Positions 7,429 through 11,857 of a stretch of 11,857 nt of DNA are shown in pieces. The DNA is from Spirochaetota bacterium. Its GTDB lineage: Bacteria; Spirochaetota; Spirochaetia; SZUA-6. The position numbers and the translations under genes were made by a program. Each line of letters starts with the position of its first letter. Within the stretch, counting starts at the first letter, position 1. Below the pieces are notes generated by a model that was not told the origin of the DNA, ran no database searches, and saw only the letters and a program-made list of their open reading frames with translations. The stretch is taken from the NCBI GenBank assembly GCA_003641675.1, contig QNBI01000020.1, forward strand, positions 1 to 11,857. Reading direction: 5' to 3'.

Positions 7429-7493
7429 CGAAGGTTTACATGGAAGGTTTACATGGAAGGTTTACATGGAAGGTTTTGATAGAAGGTTTTTAA
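7429..7493 (+). repeat. Tandem array of a 13-bp unit upstream of a lipoprotein gene
   Basis: Five consecutive 13-bp units: cgaaggtttacat, ggaaggtttacat twice, ggaaggttttgat, and a degenerate agaaggtttttaa. Looser relatives of the unit extend back to about 7373 (tggaaggcttaaat and similar). The array ends just before the ribosome binding site of the gene at 7510. Thirteen is not a multiple of three and no ribosome binding site precedes the short frames inside it, so it looks non-coding. Confidence 0.9.
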
Positions 7494-7509
7494 ATATAAA
7501 GGGGGATTA

Positions 7510-8868
7510 ATGAATATTTTAAAAAGAGCGGTATCTTTTGCGGCTTTATCTCTTCTTCTCATCCTTATTCTTGCCTTTGCTGTTTCATGTGCAACTGTTA
7601 AAATTCCCGCTGCAGAAACATCTGCTGTTCCTCCGGCAAATAAGGTCTATAGCGGTTCAGGGAAAAGCACATCGCTAATAGAAGCAATAAATCTTGCAAA
7701 GATGGATGCGGTAAGAAAGGCCGTTATAGATATTATAGGTGTTGCCAATGAGCGGGCAAACAGGGATGTTTTAAACGAGGTTCTGTATAATACGAAGAAT
7801 CCCAATGCATTTATTATTACAGATACCTATAAAACGCTGAGGAAGGATAAAATAGGCAGCAGTTATATTATTGAATGTGAAGTTGCTGTAAACGGTGATG
7901 CTGTGAAAAATACCTTAAGGGCAAACGGCCTGCTCGGAGGTGAGACGGAAACGAAGGCAGAGCAAACCGAAGAGGCCGCGGCCGTTTCCAATGCCAAAAC
8001 GAAAAAACAGGCTGCATCGATAGCCGCTTCGGGTGTTGTTAGTAAAGCCGGAGCCGCTGTTTCCGGGGAGGAAGAAGCCTTAACACCGGAGGAACAGCGA
8101 TTAATACAAATGTATGTCGGCAATATGACATATATGGTCTATTTCAACGAGGAATCAAAGGAAAATCCATTTTATATGAAAGCCGCAGTAGGTATTGCAG
8201 ATGAATATCTGACATCACACTCTATGGAAGCAGTTGATTTTAACCAGATTGAAAAATTAAAAAAGGATCAGCAGAAGGTCTATGAAGAGGAAACCGGCAA
8301 ATCTATAAGTATTATCCAGTGGATTGCCCAGAAATTAAATGCCGATATCTACATAGAAATAGATGGCATTACCATTGGCAAGAGATCCGGCGGTAATTTC
8401 TACGGCCAGGCAAGCATTACTCTTAAAGTTTTCGAAGCTTCTACAGGCAGGCTCTTAGGCTCTGTTCCGTGGAACAGTCCGAAAACATTCAGTACGGCTT
8501 CCGAAAGAACGGCCCGTATTAATGCACTGCAAACAAGTGTCTATAAGGCTATGCCGATAGCCATACAGCAGGCTCAGGCATATATGGCCAAAGCTCTGCG
8601 GAACGGTATTAAATACGAACTAATTGTCCAGAATACATCCGACCCCAGGCTAATGAATCTGTTTCGAAGAAAACTTAAAAAGAAGGTGAAAAGCATAAAA
8701 ACTGTGTCACAGTCTGTGCAGGAAACAAAATATTATGTTTATTATATAGGCGGGCTTGAGGATCTTATTGATATAATTTACGATGTTGCAGAAACTATTC
8801 CGGGGCTTGAGAATATGGAGCAGGTCCTGCTCAGGGGGAAAAGTGTAACCTTTGATACCGGATTGTAG
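7510..8868 (+). CDS. Lipoprotein with FlgT-N/LPP20-like domain and unassigned C-terminal domain
   Basis: A 452-residue protein. The signal peptide ends in a lipobox AVSC, with lipidated Cys27. Residues about 45-137 (KVYSGSGKSTSLIEAINLAK, then MDAVRKAVIDIIG) follow the alternating helix/strand pattern of FlgT N-terminal and LPP20-like domains, which repeat 'A..A...A' helices before a closing strand such as IIECEVAVNGDAVKNTL. An alanine-, glutamate- and lysine-rich linker (about 143-195) leads to a globular domain (about 200-452) with TYMVYFNEE, IAQKLNADIYIEIDGITIG, SITLKVFEASTGRLLGS and a final strand VTFDTGL. Its 'novel strand, metabolised as substrate-like trait' pattern (LKVFEASTGRLLGS) recalls CsgG/LpoB-type lipoproteins. 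It should be anchored in a membrane and face the periplasm. A GGGGG-rich site precedes the ATG. The molecular role is unknown. Confidence 0.75.
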   Translation: MNILKRAVSFAALSLLLILILAFAVSCATVKIPAAETSAVPPANKVYSGSGKSTSLIEAINLAKMDAVRKAVIDIIGVANERANRDVLNEVLYNTKNPNAFIITDTYKTLRKDKIGSSYIIECEVAVNGDAVKNTLRANGLLGGETETKAEQTEEAAAVSNAKTKKQAASIAASGVVSKAGAAVSGEEEALTPEEQRLIQMYVGNMTYMVYFNEESKENPFYMKAAVGIADEYLTSHSMEAVDFNQIEKLKKDQQKVYEEETGKSISIIQWIAQKLNADIYIEIDGITIGKRSGGNFYGQASITLKVFEASTGRLLGSVPWNSPKTFSTASERTARINALQTSVYKAMPIAIQQAQAYMAKALRNGIKYELIVQNTSDPRLMNLFRRKLKKKVKSIKTVSQSVQETKYYVYYIGGLEDLIDIIYDVAETIPGLENMEQVLLRGKSVTFDTGL

Positions 8869-8917
8869 TATATATTTTATGGTGTGTACTCTGTATTTCA
8901 CACAATAAGTACTGCCT

Positions 8918-8961
8918 GCACGTAACCAATGGTTATGTGCGGTATAAGGCGTTGCCTTATA
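8918..8961 (+). promoter_or_regulatory. Two adjacent hairpins between lipoprotein genes
   Basis: GCACGTAACC (8918-8927) pairs with GGTTATGTGC (8931-8940) over ten pairs, including one G-U, around an AAT loop. Two bases later TATAAGGC (8943-8950) pairs perfectly with GCCTTATA (8954-8961) around a GTT loop. A weaker five-pair stem (8882-8886 with 8899-8903) precedes them. No T-run follows, so these look less like intrinsic terminators than RNA-processing, stability or attenuation elements. Confidence 0.55.
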
Positions 8962-8989
8962 GGGATATCTATTTTATAGGAGTAAACTA

Positions 8990-9628
8990 ATGAAAATGAA
9001 AAAACTTATCTTTCTGCCTCTTGCGGTAATTGCTGTTTTTTTTAGTTCCTGCGCCGGTTCGCCCAAGGTTGAGAAACCGGCTATGATTCAGGAAGCAAAA
9101 CCGGAAATAATTGATGATCAGTATCACGGTGCACGGGAAACACCGGACTGGGTATTCCTGGACGAAAATGAACTTCTCACTAAAGAGAAAGATTACTACG
9201 TGTTTAAATTCCAGGAGACGGGCAAAGATCTTGACGGTTTAAAACTATGGACAAGGGGTTTTACAGCATCATCGGAAATAGCCCGCCTTGTCTCCACAAA
9301 GGTAAAGGATAAGTTTGTGGGTGCTGCGGCAGGCGATAAGGATAAACTGGAAACCTATATGGAAGAGGTTGTGAAGAGTGTATCCCAGGCGCAGTATTCC
9401 GGCGCTCTCAGGAAGGCTTCGTACTGGTGGCAGATAAGAAAAGTAAAAGTAGACGGTACTGTGGAAGATGTGTATGAGTATTACCTGCTCTACTGTGTTC
9501 CCAAGGATCAGATAGACAGTGCAATAGAGAGGGCTTTACAGGATATGGATAAAAAGGTAAAGCCTAAAAGTGAAGATGAAAAAACAGCCCGCTCCAGGGT
9601 AAAAGAGGCGTTCAGTAACGGCTTATAG
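8990..9628 (+). CDS. LPP20-like lipoprotein
   Basis: A 212-residue protein. The signal peptide ends in FSSC, with lipidated Cys21. After a short proline/lysine-rich spacer comes PDWVF (52-56), also found as PEWVF in the lipoprotein encoded at 9727. The remainder alternates strands and helices: YYVFKFQETG, a long helix FTASSEIARLVSTKVKDKF, a second helix ending VVKSVSQAQYSG, then WWQIRKVKVDG and VYEYYLLYCVPKDQIDSAIE. This order fits the LPP20 lipoprotein fold, on the strength of resemblance alone. AGGAG seven bases before the ATG supports the start; an in-frame ATG at 8996 lies too far downstream. It is the third gene of the cluster, behind the paired hairpins. Function is unknown. Confidence 0.75.
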   Translation: MKMKKLIFLPLAVIAVFFSSCAGSPKVEKPAMIQEAKPEIIDDQYHGARETPDWVFLDENELLTKEKDYYVFKFQETGKDLDGLKLWTRGFTASSEIARLVSTKVKDKFVGAAAGDKDKLETYMEEVVKSVSQAQYSGALRKASYWWQIRKVKVDGTVEDVYEYYLLYCVPKDQIDSAIERALQDMDKKVKPKSEDEKTARSRVKEAFSNGL

Positions 9629-9713
9629 AAAGTGATTTGCCGGAATGGCAGGAAAATCGTATGTAAGTTTATACGTCTGGATGTTTAGCGGGTAAAAAAT
9701 TATCTGTAAAAGC

Positions 9714-9718
9714 GGAGG
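9714..9718 (+). promoter_or_regulatory. Ribosome binding site choosing a TTG start
   Basis: GGAGG at 9714-9718 is eight bases before TTG 9727, but seventeen before the in-frame ATG at 9736. The TTG is therefore the better start. Confidence 0.55.
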
Positions 9719-9726
9719 CTTAAGTT

Positions 9727-11250
9727 TTGAAGGGTATGAAAAATAAATTGGGGATAAATTTACTCCTTATTGTCTCGGCGGTATTAATAGCTTCCTGGCT
9801 TATTTCAGGATGTGCAACGACTGCGAAAAAAAGCGGCAGGGGGAGCTCTTTAAAAACTGCTCCGGAATGGGTGTTTACTCCCCCGCAGTCCGATAACAGA
9901 TACATGTATTTCACCGGCTCCGGTACAAGTAAAACGGGGGATACGGCAGAAGGGGAACAGATTGCCAGGGGAGAAGTCCTGGATGCAATAATGCGTTATA
10001 TGGGAGTAAAAATTACTTCGGAGACCACTGCTGTTGCGAAGGGTTCTCTAAATACCTTTAAAACGGATATTACCCAGACACTAACTTCGAAAAGTTCGGG
10101 GAGAATTACAGGATTGCAAATTAAAGACCGCTGGATAGAGAAAAAGGACAATTCTGTTACAGTGTATATCCTTGCAGAGTACGATAGAAATGAAATACTT
10201 AAAGAGAAAAAAAGACTGGAAAAACTCTTTCAGGAAAAAATAGAAGCTGTAAGCAGACCGGAAAGAGAAGGTGATAAGTTTAAGAAGGAAGGAAACTACT
10301 ACAAGGCGTCTTTGAAGTATTTGGAAGCATCCGCTGCAGCTTTTAAGTCGGATATAGCAAATGCGGATATAAAGTTTGAACGGGCGATTAATAAGGCCAA
10401 AGATTCTCTCTCTAATATTTCCCTTATTAAACTTAATGATAATCTTTCCGGTTTTGCAGGGAAACCTATGCCGGAAGCTTTTAAGGTTAAGGTAGTTGCC
10501 GGAACTGTTGAAAGTGATCCGGGCATACCGGATGTCAGCATAAGGGTCTCGTATACAGAGTTTAACAGAACAGGCAGAAAGAAAGTAAAAAGTGCAGTTA
10601 TAAAAACTAATTCTAAAGGTTATGCCTCCTTTGTACATCCTGTTCCGCAGTTTGTGGGCTCTTCCAAAGTTTCTATGATGATAGACATAACATCTTACCT
10701 AAGAGTGCTGGAGAATGTTCCGGATAGGTTTCAGGATATGGTGGACAGTTTGTCCGAAATTGCATTAAAGAAAAAGGTTGTTTTCAGATTTACTGTCGGC
10801 TCCCTTGCACGAAAAATACCAATGGGCATTGTAGTTGCAGATCTGGATGCTTCGGGAAAACCTATAGATGAGGCAGAAACAGAAAGCGGGCTTTTAGGAG
10901 TTTTAACCGGAGTAAAATTTAATGTTACTCAAATTCCTGTGGATAAGTGGAAAATAGCAGGCAAGAATGATAATGATGTTATTTCACTCATTAAAAATGT
11001 CGCCGGTATAAAAGTGAAACGGGTTATTTTCGGGTATGGTAAAATTTCGGGATACGAACAGGATAAAGGGACTATAATTGTTAAAGTCACAGGTTTTGTA
11101 AAGGTTGTAGATATAGACAGTAAAGAAATTTTACTCTCTGTGGATAAAACAAAGAGTGCTCTGGGTTCCAATGTATCCGCTGCCCTGTCCGCTGCATTTC
11201 ATAAATTAGGTGAAGACCTTGGGAAAGAGATAGCAGATAAGCTCCGGTAA
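9727..11250 (+). CDS. Multidomain lipoprotein: LPP20-like, helical repeat, Ig-like and CsgG/LpoB-like parts
   Basis: A 507-residue protein starting at TTG. The signal peptide ends in the lipobox LISGC, with lipidated Cys29. PEWVF (46-50) opens an LPP20-like domain to about residue 155, with the helix GEQIARGEVLDAIMRYMGVK and the strand SVTVYILAEYDRNEIL. A charged helical stretch (about 160-235; YYKASLKYLEASAAAF) resembles a TPR-like pair. Residues about 245-345 look like a beta-sandwich of Ig or carboxypeptidase-regulatory type (GIPDVSIRVSY; KTNSKGYASFVHPVP). Residues about 350-507 (FTVGSLARKIPMGIVVAD; IIVKVTGFVKVVDIDSKEIL; AALSAAFHKLGEDLGKEIAD) recall the CsgG/LpoB/TolB-N-like fold, including the usual strand ending in 'DxxSKEIL' and a closing helix. 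It is last in the cluster. The layout suggests a periplasm-facing scaffold; no enzymatic motif was seen. Confidence 0.75.
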   Translation: MKGMKNKLGINLLLIVSAVLIASWLISGCATTAKKSGRGSSLKTAPEWVFTPPQSDNRYMYFTGSGTSKTGDTAEGEQIARGEVLDAIMRYMGVKITSETTAVAKGSLNTFKTDITQTLTSKSSGRITGLQIKDRWIEKKDNSVTVYILAEYDRNEILKEKKRLEKLFQEKIEAVSRPEREGDKFKKEGNYYKASLKYLEASAAAFKSDIANADIKFERAINKAKDSLSNISLIKLNDNLSGFAGKPMPEAFKVKVVAGTVESDPGIPDVSIRVSYTEFNRTGRKKVKSAVIKTNSKGYASFVHPVPQFVGSSKVSMMIDITSYLRVLENVPDRFQDMVDSLSEIALKKKVVFRFTVGSLARKIPMGIVVADLDASGKPIDEAETESGLLGVLTGVKFNVTQIPVDKWKIAGKNDNDVISLIKNVAGIKVKRVIFGYGKISGYEQDKGTIIVKVTGFVKVVDIDSKEILLSVDKTKSALGSNVSAALSAAFHKLGEDLGKEIADKLR

Positions 11251-11399
11251 AGTCCTGGGCCGGTTTCCTTCTGCTGTCTGTCTTGCTGGCCGATCCACTG
11301 TTCACCATGTCGTCTGCTCGGAAGTTTACTATACCATCAGGGTGCTGAAGTACATTATGTATAATGCATAATTGCGCGGGCGAGTTGCAGGGGCAAGTT
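11251..11399. other. Convergent intergenic stretch without clear terminator
   Basis: Between the last lipoprotein gene and the phosphodiesterase gene no hairpin with a T-run was found on either strand. The only structure is a short inverted repeat, CATTAT (11353-11358) and ATAATG (11361-11366), too A/T-rich and small to be called a terminator. Confidence 0.5.
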
Positions 11400-11432
11400 A
11401 CACAGGAATGCTACACAGGAATGCTACACAGG
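11400..11432. repeat. Second 13-bp tandem repeat, overlapping a stop codon
   Basis: The unit acacaggaatgct occurs twice in full (11400-11412 and 11413-11425), and the first seven bases occur a third time (11426-11432). The TAG stop of the minus-strand gene, at 11426-11424, lies across the boundary between the second and third units. The unit is unrelated in sequence to the array at 7429 but has the same period. Confidence 0.85.
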
Positions 11433-11857
11433 CCGGGCAATAATAATATCTTTATTCTTTAGTTCGGAGAGGAGGAGAGAGGGATTATTGGAAATGTAGC
11501 CGGAGACTCCGAGGTTTATTAGCCTTTCCAGGGGTTCTGTATCATTTACGGTCCATGCTATAACAGGATTATGAAAAATACTCGAGTGCATATAGAAAGT
11601 TAAAGGGTTAATAAGCTTATAGTAGGGTTGAATAAACGAAGAGCTTGTAAATAATCTGCCTGCACCGTACCTTAAGATAAAGGGGATTTTTTTACTCCTT
11701 GAGTATATTAAAGATACCGAAAAAGAAGGGTCCATTTTTTTTACAGTCTTAATGGAAAAGGGATTAAACGAGGATATAATGCAGTTTTTTTCCAGTCCGA
11801 ATCTTTTTACCATACGGATAAGTTTCTCTTCCAAAAGGCCGGTTTTAACTGTGTCTG
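11424..11857 (-). CDS. Glycerophosphodiester phosphodiesterase family protein, C-terminal part
   Basis: The minus strand is open from the right window edge to the TAG at 11426-11424, about 144 residues of the C-terminal half. It shows the late landmarks of the GDPD TIM-barrel family: CIISSFNPFSIKTVKKMDP, then PVIAWTVNDTEPLERL and LGVSGYISNNPSLLLSEL. The family hydrolyses glycerophosphodiesters to glycerol 3-phosphate and an alcohol, using an N-terminal His/Glu/Asp metal site that lies outside the window and cannot be checked. The reading continues beyond the in-frame TTG at 11834 without a stop (DTVKTGLLEEK), so the gene starts beyond the edge. GVSGYISN departs slightly from the usual GVDGIxTD pattern. 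Cytosolic or exported location cannot be judged. Confidence 0.8.
   Translation of the reverse strand, partial: DTVKTGLLEEKLIRMVKRFGLEKNCIISSFNPFSIKTVKKMDPSFSVSLIYSRSKKIPFILRYGAGRLFTSSSFIQPYYKLINPLTFYMHSSIFHNPVIAWTVNDTEPLERLINLGVSGYISNNPSLLLSELKNKDIIIARPV

Noticed and set aside
7420..7493. Short frames starting at ATG 7420 and ATG 7440 inside the 13-bp array, 19 and 17 codons
   Set aside because: They arise because each repeat contains atgga; none has a ribosome binding site and the period of 13 rotates the frame.
8852..8880. Possible promoter TTGATA, 17 bp, TTTTAT before the gene at 8990
   Set aside because: The -10 box is weak (4/6) and the element overlaps the end of the preceding gene in A/T-rich sequence; not enough to call.
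9658..9675. CGTAT/ATACG stem upstream of the gene at 9727
   Set aside because: Only five or six pairs without a T-run or other support; likely chance.
10081..10638. Long open frame opposite the last lipoprotein gene (185 codons, minus strand)
   Set aside because: Aromatic- and cysteine-rich translation typical of antisense shadow; the plus-strand protein is clearly the real one.

Overview
The window looks like chromosome of a spirochaete or a close relative, moderately AT-rich. The pointers are a chemoreceptor with a dCache_3-like sensor and a signalling tip resembling treponemal MCPs, a large set of envelope lipoproteins, and the look of the pyrophosphatase fragment. The taxonomic call is an inference from protein resemblance. 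No rRNA, tRNA, CRISPR array, insertion sequence or phage gene was seen.

Left part (1-1856). The 5' end of a FAD-dependent dehydrogenase gene (COG2509 type, minus strand, running off the left edge) is divergent from a YgjP/DUF45-type zinc metallopeptidase gene. The 197-bp gap holds one plausible sigma70-type promoter for each gene. A hairpin overlaps the peptidase stop codon.

Damaged section (1890-3760). A small secreted-protein gene has two apparent one-base slips in A-runs and a missing 3' end. Next, behind a perfect TATAAT promoter and a leader with two hairpins, lies a 473-codon chimeric ORF. It starts as a membrane-bound pyrophosphatase (HppA), stops inside the catalytic signature at codon 246, and continues in frame into an unrelated soluble C-terminal module. 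Either the chromosome was rearranged here or the assembly is chimeric at about base 3076.

Chemoreceptor (3794-5899, minus). A complete MCP has two membrane helices, a periplasmic dCache_3-like sensor, HAMP and a signalling hairpin that appears one heptad shorter per arm than E. coli Tar. A long acidic tail ends in DFEEF, a candidate tether for adaptation enzymes.

Envelope cluster (6088-11250, plus). Four co-directional genes follow a good promoter at 5998-6026. They encode an exported protein with a FlgT/CsgG-like front and a C-terminal outer-membrane beta-barrel, then three lipoproteins. The three lipoproteins appear to share an LPP20/FlgT-N-like fold; the last also carries a helical repeat region, an Ig-like beta domain and a CsgG/LpoB-like C-terminal domain. 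Gaps of 98-141 bp carry a 13-bp tandem repeat array and paired hairpins. This is the best candidate for an undescribed multi-component envelope assembly; its function is unknown.

Right edge (11424-11857, minus). The C-terminal part of a glycerophosphodiester phosphodiesterase converges on the cluster, its stop codon lying inside a second 13-bp tandem repeat.
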